From positions 62,001 to 126,000 of the forward strand of contig NZ_RQJX01000008.1 in NCBI RefSeq assembly GCF_003850045.1: a DNA stretch of 64,000 nt, read 5' to 3'. The notes under the pieces are model-generated. The model worked only from the letters and a program-made list of their open reading frames with translations, was not told the DNA's origin and did no database searches. The translations under genes and the position numbers were made by a program. Positions 9,187 through 18,536 of the stretch are shown here, one piece after another. Numbering within the stretch: position 1 is the stretch's first letter; each line of letters opens with the position of its first letter. Source of the stretch: Aeromicrobium camelliae. GTDB lineage: Bacteria; Actinomycetota; Actinomycetes; Propionibacteriales; Nocardioidaceae.

Positions 9187-10380
9187 GTGAGGCTCGGGGT
9201 CTATCGAGACCTGTTACGGATCCCGCGGGTCGGCATGTTGTTCGTCGCCGCGTTCTTCTCGCGTATCCCCATGATGGCGCTGCCCCTCGTCTTCACCCTG
9301 TACGTGGTGGAGGGGCTCGATCGCACCTACGCCGAAGCGGGGATCATCGCCGCGTGCGAGACGATCGGCGCCGCCGTCGGTTCGCCGTGGCGCGGCAAGC
9401 TCATCGACCGTTTCGGGGTCCGCCGCGCGCTCATCCCCTCGCTCGTCGCCGTCGTGCTGCTGTATCCGCTCGTCCCGTTCGTGGGCTTCTGGGGGCTCGT
9501 CCCCGTCGCCTTCCTGGCCGGCGTGTTCCTCATCCCGGTCCAGACGATCGCACGGCTCGCGCTCGGCATCCTCGCGCCGATCGAGCAGCGGCGCACCGCC
9601 TTCGCGGCCGACACCGTGGTCGGCGAGGCGGCGTTCATCATCGGTCCGGCGATCGGCGGCGTGCTCGTCGTCCAGGCGAGCCCGGTCATCGCGCTGCTCC
9701 TGGTCGGTGCGTGCACGGTCCTGGCCGGCCTCATCTTCTTCGCCATGGACCCGCCCACGCGCTCTGCCACCCCGGACGAGGTCACGCCCGAGGCCGGGGA
9801 GCCGGTGGCACCCATGCGCTGGATGTCGCCGACCATCGGGTACCTGTTCGCGCTGTCGGCGGGCACGATGTTCGCGCTCATGGCCACCGATCTCGGCATC
9901 ATCGCCGCCCTGCGCGAGATCGACGCGGTCGGCCTGGTGGGTGTCGTCTACTTCGGCTGGGGCGCGGCCTCGTTGCTGGGCGGCCTCATCTACGGGGCGC
10001 AGAGCCGCTCGATCCGGCCCACCTATCTCCTCCTCGCGATGGGCCTGCTCACCGTCCCCATCGGACTGGCCGACTCGGTGCTCGTGCTCGCGATCGCCTC
10101 GATCCCTGCGGGCTTCTTGTGCGCGCCTTCGCTCGCGGCGGCGACCGAGTGGATCACCCACCTCGTCGACGAACGCAACCGCGGAGTGGCGATGGGCTGG
10201 CAGGGCACCGCATTCACCGTCGGGGGCGCGTCAGCCGCCCCGCTCATCGGCTGGTCGATCGACCACTTCGGAGCGGCCGGCGGCTTCGCGCTCGGCGGCG
10301 GGATCGCGGTGGTCATCGCGCTTGTCGCGCTGGTCGGCCAGCGGTTCGGCAGCAGCGAGGTCGTCCGCTCGCTGGACTGA
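9187..10380 (+). CDS. MFS transporter
   Basis: 397 residues from GTG 9187. The open frame reaches further upstream, but that part overlaps the topA promoter side and has no membrane character. About twelve hydrophobic helices; the loop after helix 2 reads GKLIDRFGVRRAL, the MFS A-motif. The substrate is not evident. It resembles the drug/sugar efflux group annotated only as MFS in actinobacteria. It diverges from topA and converges with the methyltransferase gene. Confidence 0.8.
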   Translation: MRLGVYRDLLRIPRVGMLFVAAFFSRIPMMALPLVFTLYVVEGLDRTYAEAGIIAACETIGAAVGSPWRGKLIDRFGVRRALIPSLVAVVLLYPLVPFVGFWGLVPVAFLAGVFLIPVQTIARLALGILAPIEQRRTAFAADTVVGEAAFIIGPAIGGVLVVQASPVIALLLVGACTVLAGLIFFAMDPPTRSATPDEVTPEAGEPVAPMRWMSPTIGYLFALSAGTMFALMATDLGIIAALREIDAVGLVGVVYFGWGAASLLGGLIYGAQSRSIRPTYLLLAMGLLTVPIGLADSVLVLAIASIPAGFLCAPSLAAATEWITHLVDERNRGVAMGWQGTAFTVGGASAAPLIGWSIDHFGAAGGFALGGGIAVVIALVALVGQRFGSSEVVRSLD

Positions 10381-10398
10381 GGGCGCGTTCGCGCTCAC

Positions 10399-11877
10399 TC
10401 AGGGAACGAGGAAGCCGTCGGCGACGAGTTCACGCACGACGGGTGCGTACGTGGCGCGCAGCTGTTCGCGGTCCTGCCCCAGGAGCGTGGCGAGCGCATC
10501 GAGGATCTGCCCCGGCGTCAGGTCGCCGTCGCTGGTGCCCAGCAGTCCGGCCTCGACCGTGTCCACCTGCGCGACCCGCCGCGGGCCGCGGTCCAGGTGC
10601 ACCGTGATCGTCGCCGGGTCCGTCGCACCGACCGGCCCGTGCGTCACCTGTCGGGCATCCGGGGCCAGGCGCCAGCGTCGGTTCAGCACGTCGTCGGTCT
10701 CCGCCAGGGCGTCGACCCGGCGACCCCAGTCGAGGACGGCCGCGCCCATCGGCTGCCCGACCTCGCCGGTCCACTCCTCGATGCGCACGACGGGCGACGC
10801 GCGCTCGGCCTTGCGCAAGGAGATCCAGCCGAAGCCCATGGCCTCGATCCGCTGCTCGTCGAACCAGGAGAGCCAGCGGTCGTAGCGCTCCGCGTAGTCC
10901 GGGGCGCCGCGAAGGCCGGCGTCCGCGAGCCACATCTCGGCATAGGTGGCCAGATCTGCGGCTTCACGCTGCACGACCCAGGCGTCGAGACCGGTCGGTT
11001 CGATCCACGAGGCCAGGCGCTCCTGCCACGGCTCCCCTGCCCGGTGCACCCAGGCAGCGAGCACCTGGCACCAACCGCCGGGCGCGAGATGATCCGCGGC
11101 CCCGGCCACCACGCGCCGCACGACGTCGTCCGCGGGGAACTCCGTTTCGCGGTACACCAGACGAGCGCCGTCCGGCGGTGAGACGACGAACGGCGGGTTC
11201 GTCGCGATGAGATCGAACTGCTCCCCGGCGACGGGTTCGTAGAGGCTGCCCTCGCGGACGTCGAAGTCTCGGCCGTTGAGCCGGGCCGTGAACTGCGCCA
11301 TCTGGAGGGCCCGCGGGTTGACGTCGGTCGCGACGACCTGCCGGGCATGCGTCGACAGGTGCAGCGCCTGCACACCGCAGCCCGTGCCCAGATCGAGGAC
11401 TCGACCGACATCGGCGCGCACGGTCAGCTGGGCCAGGGACGACGACGCCTCGCTGATGCCGAGAACATAGGACGGGTCCATCGCGCTGGCTCGACCGTCC
11501 AGCCCAGGGGTCAGGTCCGCGACGACCCACCAGTCGTGGCCCTCATCGCCGTAGGGGCGAATGTCGACCGCGGCGCGGACGTCGTCGCCCTCGCGCACCA
11601 GGACCCCCGCCGCGATGAGCGGATCGTCGAGGTCGCCGAAGACGGCATAGACGGCGGAAGCCGGCACCGGGATCTGCAACTGGAACAGCCGGATCAGCGT
11701 GGAGAGCCGACTGCCGTCGCTCGTCGCCCGCCGCGCGGGGACGGTCTCGTTGCGCGCCAGCGCGTACCAGGCATCGTCGCCGAGCACACCGTGCACGGCG
11801 TCGACCGTGAAGCCAGTGAGTCGTTCGCGCAGGCCCGCGACCTGCGCGTCGTCAAGAAGCTGCGGGGCGAAACTCAC
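10399..11877 (-). CDS. Class I SAM-dependent methyltransferase (N5-Gln/RNA MTase-like)
   Basis: 492 residues. The SAM-binding motif I is VLDLGTGCGVQALHL and motif IV is ATNPPFVV (NPPF at 227-230), the signature of methyltransferases acting on amide or exocyclic amino nitrogens, such as PrmC or RsmC. The ~145 residues before the fold look like a winged-helix or substrate-recognition domain, and a ~170-residue C-terminal region has no clear family. This long architecture is conserved in actinobacteria. The GTG start at 11877 overlaps the STAS gene stop by 4 bp. The substrate is unknown. Confidence 0.75.
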   Translation of the reverse strand: MSFAPQLLDDAQVAGLRERLTGFTVDAVHGVLGDDAWYALARNETVPARRATSDGSRLSTLIRLFQLQIPVPASAVYAVFGDLDDPLIAAGVLVREGDDVRAAVDIRPYGDEGHDWWVVADLTPGLDGRASAMDPSYVLGISEASSSLAQLTVRADVGRVLDLGTGCGVQALHLSTHARQVVATDVNPRALQMAQFTARLNGRDFDVREGSLYEPVAGEQFDLIATNPPFVVSPPDGARLVYRETEFPADDVVRRVVAGAADHLAPGGWCQVLAAWVHRAGEPWQERLASWIEPTGLDAWVVQREAADLATYAEMWLADAGLRGAPDYAERYDRWLSWFDEQRIEAMGFGWISLRKAERASPVVRIEEWTGEVGQPMGAAVLDWGRRVDALAETDDVLNRRWRLAPDARQVTHGPVGATDPATITVHLDRGPRRVAQVDTVEAGLLGTSDGDLTPGQILDALATLLGQDREQLRATYAPVVRELVADGFLVP

Positions 11878-12218
11878 GCGGAGTCGGCGTTGGCGAGCGC
11901 CTCGTACGACTCGTGAAGCCCGAAGACCTTGTCGAGCCCGGTGATGCTGAAGATCCGCAGCAGCCGGTCGCTCGTGCAGATGATGTCGAGGGACCCGCCG
12001 TCGGCGCGCACCCGCTTCAGGGCGCCGACGAGGACGCCGAGACCGGTGGAGTCGAGGAACGCCACGTTCTCGATATCGATCACCAACCGCGTATGGCCTG
12101 CGTCGATGGCCGCTACGACGGCCTCCCGGAACTTGGGCGCCGTGTAGACGTCGATTTCGCCCTCCACCTCGATGATGTGATGGGGCGCTGCAGTGCGTTC
12201 AGTGAGCGAGAGCTCCAT
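11874..12218 (-). CDS. STAS-domain anti-sigma factor antagonist
   Basis: 114 residues, one complete STAS domain. The phosphorylatable serine lies in AFLDSTGLGVLV (Ser57). Proteins of this size (BldG, RsfB, SpoIIAA) bind an anti-sigma kinase when unphosphorylated and so free a sigma factor. No anti-sigma kinase or sigma gene is nearby, so its partner is encoded elsewhere. It heads a two-gene operon with the methyltransferase and diverges from the helicase gene. Confidence 0.88.
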   Translation of the reverse strand: MELSLTERTAAPHHIIEVEGEIDVYTAPKFREAVVAAIDAGHTRLVIDIENVAFLDSTGLGVLVGALKRVRADGGSLDIICTSDRLLRIFSITGLDKVFGLHESYEALANADSA

Positions 12219-12321
12219 GGTGTCCCTTCTCCTCCTCGCAGACCTGGTTATTCAACCACGTGAGGTGCCACGACGCACCGCCGTCCCTCGACATGACCAG
12301 CCATGCGTCAGACTCGATGTC

Positions 12322-14637
12322 GTGGATACTGTCGCACCGTCGCTCCTGGAACGCCGGGCCGAACGTATCCTCCACCGCGTCGACGAGCCCGCCCGCGAGG
12401 CGGTGGTCGAGCCGTGGCCCGCCTGGATCGGTCCCGAGGTCCGGGAGCACTTCGCCGCCGAGGGCGCGGAGGTGCTGTGGGCGCATCAGGCCGAGGCGCT
12501 GCGCCATCTCGAACGCGGTGAGCATGTCGTCGTCGCGACGGGCACCGCGTCGGGCAAGTCCCTCGTCTTCACCGCGCCCGCGATGCAGGTGCTGAGCGAG
12601 GGCCGCGACGGGCGCGCGCTCGCCGGTCACAAACGCCCCACGGTGCTGTATCTCTCGCCGACCAAGGCTCTCGCCGCTGATCAATGCCGTCGGCTGCCAT
12701 CGGACTGGCCCGGGCTGCGCGCCGCCACCGTCGACGGCGACAACTCCCGCGAAGCGCGAGCCTGGGCTCGCGATCACGCGACGTACGTGCTGACCAACCC
12801 CGACACCCTCCACCACACCCTGCTGCCCGGACATGCGCGGTGGGCGCGGTTCTGGTCGGGGCTGACGTACGTCGTGATCGACGAATGCCACCACTACCGC
12901 GGGGTGTTCGGCGCCCACGTCGCGCAGGTGCTGCGCCGGTTGCGTCGCGTCTGCGCGCACTACGGCGCCTCGCCGCAATTCATCGCCTTGTCGGCGACCG
13001 TCAGCGATCCTCAGGTCGCGGCGGGCAGGCTCACCGGCGTGGAGCTGGCGGCGGTCACCGAGGACGCCTCACCACGTGGTCCGCGCACCACCGTGTTCTG
13101 GGAACCGCCGTTGCTGCCCGGGCGCGACGACGGCCCCGGGACGACCCGCCGGTCCGCCACCACCGAGGCCGCCGAGGTGGTCACCGACCTCGTCGTCGAC
13201 GCGACCCGGACGTTGTGCTTCGTCCGCTCGCGCCGGGGCGCCGAGCAACTCGCCACGGTGGCGCAGGAGCGGCTCGACGAGATCGATCCCGGCCTCCGCG
13301 GGCGGGTGGCGACCTACCGCGGCGGATATCTACCGGAGGAACGCCGGGAACTGGAGAACCGGCTGCGCTCGGGTGACCTGCTCGCCCTCGCGAGCACGAA
13401 TGCTCTGGAGTTGGGCATCGACGTCGCCGGACTCGACGCGGTGGTGAGCGTCGGATTCCCGGGCACCCGGGCGGGGCTCGTGCAGCAGTTCGGGCGGGCC
13501 GGTCGCGGCGGTGTCGATCACGCGAGTCTGAACGTGCTCGTCGCCCGCGACGAGCCGATCGACACCTACCTCGTGCATCATCCCGACGCGGTGCTCGGCG
13601 CTCCTGTCGAGGCGACGGTCTTCGATCCGGACAATCCCTACGTGCTCGGGCCGCACCTCGCGGCGGCCGCGCAGGAGCTCCCTCTCACGGAGTCCGACCT
13701 CGACCTCTTCGGAGAACGCGCGGCCGACGGCGTGGCTGCTCTCGAGGCGGCCGGGATGCTTCGCCGCCGTGCCGCCGGGTGGTTCTGGACCAGCCGGGAA
13801 CGGGCGTCGCAGCTCGCCGATCTTCGCTCCGCCGGTGGCACGCCGGTGCAGATCGTCGACGCAGACACGGGCCGGCTGGTGGGAACCGTGGACGCCGCGG
13901 CGGCCGATGGAGAGGTGCACGAAGGTGCGGTCTACGTCCATCAGGGCGACATGTTCACGGTGGAGGAGTACGACCTCGAGCACGGCATCGCGGTGGTGCG
14001 CCGCGGCGACGCCCCCTACTCGACGAGTGCTCGTTCCACCACGACGGTGACCATCTCGCAGGCCCGCGACGAACGCCCTCAGGGACCGGCCCGGCTGAGC
14101 TTCGGTGACGTCGAGGTGACGCATCAAGTCACCTCGTACGCGAAGCGGGACCGGCAGTCCGGCCGCATCCTCGGCGAGGAACCGGTCGAGTTGCCCGAGC
14201 GCACGTTGCCGACCACGGCGGTGTGGTGGACGCTCGCCTCCGACACCGTGTCGGAAGTGCTGGAGCCCGAGCAGATCCCCGGCGCGGCGCACGCCGCCGA
14301 GCACGCCGCGATCGGCCTGCTCCCGCTGCTCGCCACGTGTGACCGGTGGGACCTCGGAGGGCTGTCGACGGCGTTACACCCGCAGACCGGCGAGTTGACG
14401 GTGTTCGTCTACGACGGCCACCCCGGCGGTGCCGGGTTTGCGGAGCGAGGCTTCGCGATCGCCGATCAGTGGCTCACGGTGACGCGTGACGCCATCGCCG
14501 CCTGCGAGTGCCGCGACGGCTGCCCTTCGTGCGTCGTCTCGCCCAAGTGCGGGAACGGCAATCAGCCTCTCGACAAGGCCGGCGCCATCCGACTGCTCGA
14601 CGCGCTGCTGCGTCACCTCACGGCTCCAGATAACTGA
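12322..14637 (+). CDS. DEAD/DEAH-box helicase with DUF1998 zinc domain (Rv3649-like)
   Basis: 771 residues from GTG 12322 (VDTVAPSLLERR); the frame is open upstream but overlaps the STAS promoter region. Motifs in order: Q-like HQAEAL, Walker A GTASGKS, DECHH (motif II), SATVSDP (III), then RecA2 with LELGIDVAG and QQFGRAGRGG (VI). The C-terminal DUF1998 module has the four-Cys cluster CECRDGCPSC and KCG. This is the MrfA/Hrq1-like superfamily 2 group, linked in Bacillus to mitomycin damage repair. It converges with the TadE-like gene, overlapping it by 20 bp. Confidence 0.88.
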   Translation: MDTVAPSLLERRAERILHRVDEPAREAVVEPWPAWIGPEVREHFAAEGAEVLWAHQAEALRHLERGEHVVVATGTASGKSLVFTAPAMQVLSEGRDGRALAGHKRPTVLYLSPTKALAADQCRRLPSDWPGLRAATVDGDNSREARAWARDHATYVLTNPDTLHHTLLPGHARWARFWSGLTYVVIDECHHYRGVFGAHVAQVLRRLRRVCAHYGASPQFIALSATVSDPQVAAGRLTGVELAAVTEDASPRGPRTTVFWEPPLLPGRDDGPGTTRRSATTEAAEVVTDLVVDATRTLCFVRSRRGAEQLATVAQERLDEIDPGLRGRVATYRGGYLPEERRELENRLRSGDLLALASTNALELGIDVAGLDAVVSVGFPGTRAGLVQQFGRAGRGGVDHASLNVLVARDEPIDTYLVHHPDAVLGAPVEATVFDPDNPYVLGPHLAAAAQELPLTESDLDLFGERAADGVAALEAAGMLRRRAAGWFWTSRERASQLADLRSAGGTPVQIVDADTGRLVGTVDAAAADGEVHEGAVYVHQGDMFTVEEYDLEHGIAVVRRGDAPYSTSARSTTTVTISQARDERPQGPARLSFGDVEVTHQVTSYAKRDRQSGRILGEEPVELPERTLPTTAVWWTLASDTVSEVLEPEQIPGAAHAAEHAAIGLLPLLATCDRWDLGGLSTALHPQTGELTVFVYDGHPGGAGFAERGFAIADQWLTVTRDAIAACECRDGCPSCVVSPKCGNGNQPLDKAGAIRLLDALLRHLTAPDN

Positions 14638-14971
14638 CGGGCGCGGCACGCGCCCGCTGCTCGACCGCCCAGCGTCCACCCCACCAGCGCGGACTCTCCG
14701 CGCGCGCGGTCACCGTGGCGACGTCGGCGTCCATGCGACAGGCGGTCAGGGCGACCCCGTTCTCCTCCGCGACGTCGCGCGCCGCCTCGCAGCCGTCGTC
14801 ACCCTCGGTGCTCGCTTGGCTGCCGGCGAGCGCGGCGAGGTCAGCCCCGGCGCTCGCCTCGTGCCGGAGCCCGATGAGTTGGGCGAGTTGCAGGCCCACC
14901 ACACCGAGCAGCACGAGGACCGCTCCGATGACCACCGCCGTGACGGTCGCGACTCCGCGTTCGGCTCTCAT
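14618..14971 (-). CDS. TadE-like small secreted protein (Rv3654c family)
   Basis: 117 residues, last gene of the Tad cluster. The N-terminus [20 protein letters not shown] resembles a class IV pilin-like leader and helix, followed by LRHEASAGADLAALAGSQ, conserved in the helicase/secretion-neighbourhood TadE family. Two Cys (in DDGCEAA and LTACRM) could form a disulfide. The ATG at 14971 overlaps the TadE stop. Probably a minor pseudopilin. The 3' end overlaps the convergent helicase gene. Confidence 0.8.
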   Translation of the reverse strand: MRAERGVATVTAVVIGAVLVLLGVVGLQLAQLIGLRHEASAGADLAALAGSQASTEGDDGCEAARDVAEENGVALTACRMDADVATVTARAESPRWWGGRWAVEQRARAAPVSYLEP

Positions 14972-15303
14972 TCGATTCGCCCCACCGCCACCGCGCTGAC
15001 CGTCGTGCCGATGCCGCCGAAGAGCGGCAGCTGCGCGGGGGTGTGGACCTCCACCCGGACGCGCTCCCCCTCCACGTCGATCTCGACCCGCGAGTTCTCG
15101 GCCGCGACGTCCCGCGCGGTAGCCGTCGCGGAGCCCTCAGATTCACCGCGGGCGATGGCCCGTGCCGCCTCTCGCGCCGCGTCCGTGGCGCGGGACTGCG
15201 CCACCCCCAACGAGGCGAGCCACACCGCCCCCGCGAGCGCAGCGGCCACGAAGGGAGCCACGACCGCAGTCTCCGCCGTGACCATCGCTCGTTCGCGCCT
15301 CAC
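14968..15303 (-). CDS. tadE: TadE family pseudopilin
   Basis: 111 residues. The leader RRERAMVTAETAVVAPFVAA carries the TadE hallmark in which a Glu lies five residues into the mature helix. The start chosen is GTG 15303, whose last bases overlap the stop of the preceding pilin gene (GTGA); a second GTG directly upstream is possible. The remainder is a soluble domain. TadE proteins are minor pilins or assembly factors of Flp pili. Confidence 0.8.
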   Translation of the reverse strand: MRRERAMVTAETAVVAPFVAAALAGAVWLASLGVAQSRATDAAREAARAIARGESEGSATATARDVAAENSRVEIDVEGERVRVEVHTPAQLPLFGGIGTTVSAVAVGRIE

Positions 15304-15542
15304 CACGGCCAGAGACTCTCGATCGCTCGGGAGAAGACCTGGGGAAGCGTCATGAAGTCGCCGGGCTCCATCGTGAACATGGACGTGAGCACCTGCTCGA
15401 AGACGGCGTGCACCCAGGTCAGGATCGGGTTCCCCGGGCCGATGAGGACCGCGGCGATCGTGGCGGCACCCAGCGTGCCCACCGCGTACTCGGCCGTGGA
15501 CATCCCCTTCTCCGCACGCGTGCGGAACGGCTCTCGATACAT
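15300..15542 (-). CDS. DUF4244 Flp-type pilin, second copy
   Basis: 80 residues from ATG 15542, preceded by GGAGG with 6-nt spacing. The prepilin site is EKG/MSTAEYAVG, matching the Flp rule G/XXXXEY, followed by a hydrophobic helix and about 35 extra C-terminal residues that the sister pilin lacks. It is the second of two tandem pilin genes (18% longer processed form), perhaps major and minor subunits. Its stop overlaps the tadE start. Confidence 0.85.
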   Translation of the reverse strand: MYREPFRTRAEKGMSTAEYAVGTLGAATIAAVLIGPGNPILTWVHAVFEQVLTSMFTMEPGDFMTLPQVFSRAIESLWPW

Positions 15543-15598
15543 CGAACACCTCCGGAAAGGGGCCGGCGGCGCACCGGAGCACGCCACCGGCCGGCGGG

Positions 15599-15778
15599 TC
15601 AGAACGGCAGCAGACCGGGGATCTTCTCGATGAGCCCGGTGACGAGATCGCCGAACCAGTCGCTCTGGCCGATCTTCACGAGCACACCGCCGATGGTGCA
15701 GGCGCCGAGCGTGCCGACGGTGTACTCGGCGGTGGACATGCCGCGCTCTCGAGCACGACGACGAAGACGGACGACCAT
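15599..15778 (-). CDS. DUF4244 Flp-type pilin, first copy
   Basis: 59 residues from ATG 15778, with GGAGG 5 nt upstream; the open frame extends further but without a start signal. Cleavage site ERG/MSTAEYTVG, again G/XXXXEY, then a ~20-residue hydrophobic helix. The size is that of a typical Flp major pilin. Gaps of 56 bp after it and about 108 bp before it are the only sizeable spacers in the Tad operon, and strong ribosome-binding sites suggest high expression of both pilins. Confidence 0.87.
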   Translation of the reverse strand: MVVRLRRRARERGMSTAEYTVGTLGACTIGGVLVKIGQSDWFGDLVTGLIEKIPGLLPF

Positions 15779-15886
15779 GGGAACCTCCAGGGGAGTCGGA
15801 AACACTGACACCGGAACATCACGCCGGGTGGCTGTCGTCGGCGAAGGAACTCCGGAGCTGTGGACGGAGGTCGAGGTGTGCACGGT

Positions 15887-16576
15887 TCACCACGAGATGC
15901 TCGTGAAGGCCCCGACGAGCGCGGGCACGATGCCGACGAGGAAGAAGGCCGGCAGGAAGCACACCCCCAGCGGAGCGGCCGTGCGCACACCGACCCGGCG
16001 CGCGGCATCGCGACGAGAGGCCTGGCGATCGCGGTGCAGCTCACGTGCGGTGTCGTCGAGCACCGCGACGATGGGCACGCCGCTGGTGGCGGCTCGCTGA
16101 AGCGCCCGGACCAAAGGGGCGAGCGGGCTGCCGCCGCCCGCGTCGACTGCATCGGCGGAGACCAGCAGACTGCGCGCCACTGACTCCAGCTGGGGTCCGA
16201 GGGGCGGTGGCATCGCCTCAGCCACCAGGGCGATGGCTCGTTGGACCGGGACCCCGCCCGCCACAGCCGCCGCCGTGAGGTCGACGGCTAACGGCAACTG
16301 CTCAGCGGCGAGTCGCCGTTCACGGCGACGCGAGGCCGGTTCCAACCGATCGACGGCTCGAGCGACGACGGGCGCGACCACACCACCGAGAATCCCTCCC
16401 CATACTCCGGCCAACGCGAAACCGAGGAACGGAGCCAGCACACCCGCGATCATGGGAAGTGGGAGCTTCCGCGCGCGCCGTTTCGGACTGCGTAATGCCC
16501 GCCATCGGCCGGCGGCCCCACCGGGGACTGCCGTATACGCGGCGGCGGCCGCACAGACCAGCGCCACGACCGTCAT
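15887..16576 (-). CDS. tadC: Type II/IV secretion F-family inner membrane protein TadC
   Basis: 229 residues from ATG 16576, overlapping the tadB stop by 4 bp. It holds a T2SSF-type domain (AAEQLPLAVDLTAAAVAGGVP through LDDTARELHRDRQ) with flanking membrane helices and a final hydrophobic segment, FLPAFFLVGIVPALVG. Together with TadB it forms the platform on which the TadA ATPase drives Flp pilus assembly. Confidence 0.88.
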   Translation of the reverse strand: MTVVALVCAAAAAYTAVPGGAAGRWRALRSPKRRARKLPLPMIAGVLAPFLGFALAGVWGGILGGVVAPVVARAVDRLEPASRRRERRLAAEQLPLAVDLTAAAVAGGVPVQRAIALVAEAMPPPLGPQLESVARSLLVSADAVDAGGGSPLAPLVRALQRAATSGVPIVAVLDDTARELHRDRQASRRDAARRVGVRTAAPLGVCFLPAFFLVGIVPALVGAFTSISW

Positions 16577-17373
16577 GCGGCGCCCCGCTCCGCTCCGTCG
16601 GCGATGCGGTCGATCCACCACACGCCCAGGCAGGCGAGCGCGACACCGACCGCGACGACGCCCGCGACGAGCAGATTGTCGAGGATCAGGTGCACCGGAT
16701 CGCCGCCCAGCCCCGACCCGAGCAGGAGACCGAAGACCGGCAACGTGGCCATGAGCACGGCGGTCGCTCGGGCGGGAGCGACACCTGCCTCGACTTCCCG
16801 CCGCACGTCCCGCTCCTCGCGCTCGGTGACGGTGAGGCGGTCGAGCACCGCGGCCAACGGTGCGCCGCTCGTCTCGGCGACCTTCCACGCCGCGGACAGT
16901 CGTGCCAGGGCGCTGCCGCCCTCGCCGCGGCTCTGGTGATGCAGGGCCCCGGGAACGTCACCGCCCAGCCGGGCCGCGTGGGCGACGGGGAGCAGCATCG
17001 GGAACTCGCGAGCCACCTGTGCGAGCGCCGTGGGAGCGGGAAGTCCGGCACGCAAGGCGGCAGCGAGAACGAGGACCAGCTCGCACACCTCGGCCTCCCG
17101 GCGCGCGGCTGCAGCACGGCGTCGGGCGCGGCGCCACCGGCGCAACGCGAACACCGCGACCCCGGTCCCCACCCCGGCGACGAGTAGGAGTGCGGGGCGC
17201 ATGGAGACCGCGACGGCACCGGCCACCGGTCCGAGCGCCACGATCGCACCGCCGGCAAGCCGCGTGCGCGGCAGCTGCACGGTCCGGTGCAACCGCGTCG
17301 CCACGACCCAGCCGGGTGACGGCTTCCAGGCGAGGACGGCGAGCCCGACGCCGACCGCAGCGAGGACCGTCAT
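16573..17373 (-). CDS. tadB: Type II/IV secretion F-family inner membrane protein TadB
   Basis: 266 residues from ATG 17373, overlapping the tadA stop by 4 bp; the longer open frame upstream is antisense-type noise over tadA. N-terminal helices, then the T2SSF domain (VCELVLVLAAALRAGLP; REVEAGVAPARATAVLMATLP), then two C-terminal helices. Paralogue and partner of TadC. Confidence 0.88.
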   Translation of the reverse strand: MTVLAAVGVGLAVLAWKPSPGWVVATRLHRTVQLPRTRLAGGAIVALGPVAGAVAVSMRPALLLVAGVGTGVAVFALRRWRRARRRAAAARREAEVCELVLVLAAALRAGLPAPTALAQVAREFPMLLPVAHAARLGGDVPGALHHQSRGEGGSALARLSAAWKVAETSGAPLAAVLDRLTVTEREERDVRREVEAGVAPARATAVLMATLPVFGLLLGSGLGGDPVHLILDNLLVAGVVAVGVALACLGVWWIDRIADGAERGAA

Positions 17374-18536
17374 GAGGCCTCGTCGAGCGCGTCCCGCAAC
17401 CCGGCAAGCCCCGGCCCTTCGACATCGCTTCCGTCGCCGGTGCGCGTGAGTGCGGGCGCGACCCGCGCCCAACCGTCGGCATCGGGATGCAGGACCGCGA
17501 TCTGCTGGACGACCCGCTGCCCGCCGAGGAGCGGGTCTCGGGCGACGTGCACGACCACCCGCACCCCCGCCACGACCTGGCTGTGAACCGCCGAGCGGCT
17601 CAGGCCGGCCGCGACGCCGAGTGCCTCGAGCCGGGCCGGAAGCGAGCCCGGAGAGTTGGCGTGCACGGTGCCGCATCCGCCCTCATGACCGGTGTTCAGC
17701 GCAGCGAGCAGGTCCACGACCTCCGCGCCGCGCACCTCACCCACGACCAGCCGGTCCGGCCGCATCCGCAGTGCTTGGCGCACGAGGTCGCGGACGGTGA
17801 CCAGGCCCGCACCCTCGACGTTGGCGGGACGAGCCTCCAGCCCCACGACGTGGGAGTGGTGGGGACGCAGTTCGCTCGCGTCCTCGACGAGCACAATGCG
17901 CTCGTCGCCGGGAACCTCGCCCAGCAGCGCGGCGAGGACAGTGGTTTTACCCGTCCCGGTGCCCCCGGTGACCACGAAGGCGACCCGCGCGGCGACGAGC
18001 TGGCGGAGGGTGTCGGCGAATCGAGCGGATACCGAGCCCGCCGTCCGGAGGTCGTCGAGCGAGAACCGACGACGCGCCGGGACGCGCAACGAGATCGTGG
18101 TACCGGGACGCGCGAGCGGAGCCAGCACCGCGTGGACGCGCGTGCCATCGGGCAGCCTGGCGTCGACCCAGGGGCTGGCGTCGTCGAGTCGCCGTCCAGC
18201 GTGCGCCGCCAGGCGCTGCGCCAGCCGGCGCACCTCGCTCTCGTCGCTGAAGGTGATCGACTGCCGCTCCACCCCCTGCCCGCGATCGATGAACACGTCG
18301 GACGCGCCGTTCACCAGGACGTCGGTGACCCCGGGGATCTGCAACAGGGGCGCCAGCACGCCCGCACCGTGCGTCTCGTCGCGGAGCCGGTCCACGATCG
18401 CGAGGACGTGCTGAGTGCCGAGGAGCCGATGGTCGGCCTGGAGCGCCGCAGCAACCGTCGCAGGAGTCGGCTCGTCACCACGTTCGGTGAGGCGTCGGCG
18501 GACCTGGTCGATCAGGGCTGTGTCCATCCCCGTCAC
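17370..18536 (-). CDS. tadA: TadA/CpaF secretion ATPase
   Basis: 388 residues. Walker A TGGTGTGKTT (about 200), Asp box ERIVLVEDASEL, a Walker-B-like DRLVVGEVRGAE and His box TGHEGGCGTVHANS. Hexameric ATPase that powers Flp pilus extrusion. The GTG start at 18536 overlaps the ssd stop (GTGA); an ATG three codons in is an alternative. It is shorter than proteobacterial CpaF because the N-terminal part is reduced, as usual in actinobacteria. Confidence 0.92.
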   Translation of the reverse strand: MTGMDTALIDQVRRRLTERGDEPTPATVAAALQADHRLLGTQHVLAIVDRLRDETHGAGVLAPLLQIPGVTDVLVNGASDVFIDRGQGVERQSITFSDESEVRRLAQRLAAHAGRRLDDASPWVDARLPDGTRVHAVLAPLARPGTTISLRVPARRRFSLDDLRTAGSVSARFADTLRQLVAARVAFVVTGGTGTGKTTVLAALLGEVPGDERIVLVEDASELRPHHSHVVGLEARPANVEGAGLVTVRDLVRQALRMRPDRLVVGEVRGAEVVDLLAALNTGHEGGCGTVHANSPGSLPARLEALGVAAGLSRSAVHSQVVAGVRVVVHVARDPLLGGQRVVQQIAVLHPDADGWARVAPALTRTGDGSDVEGPGLAGLRDALDEAS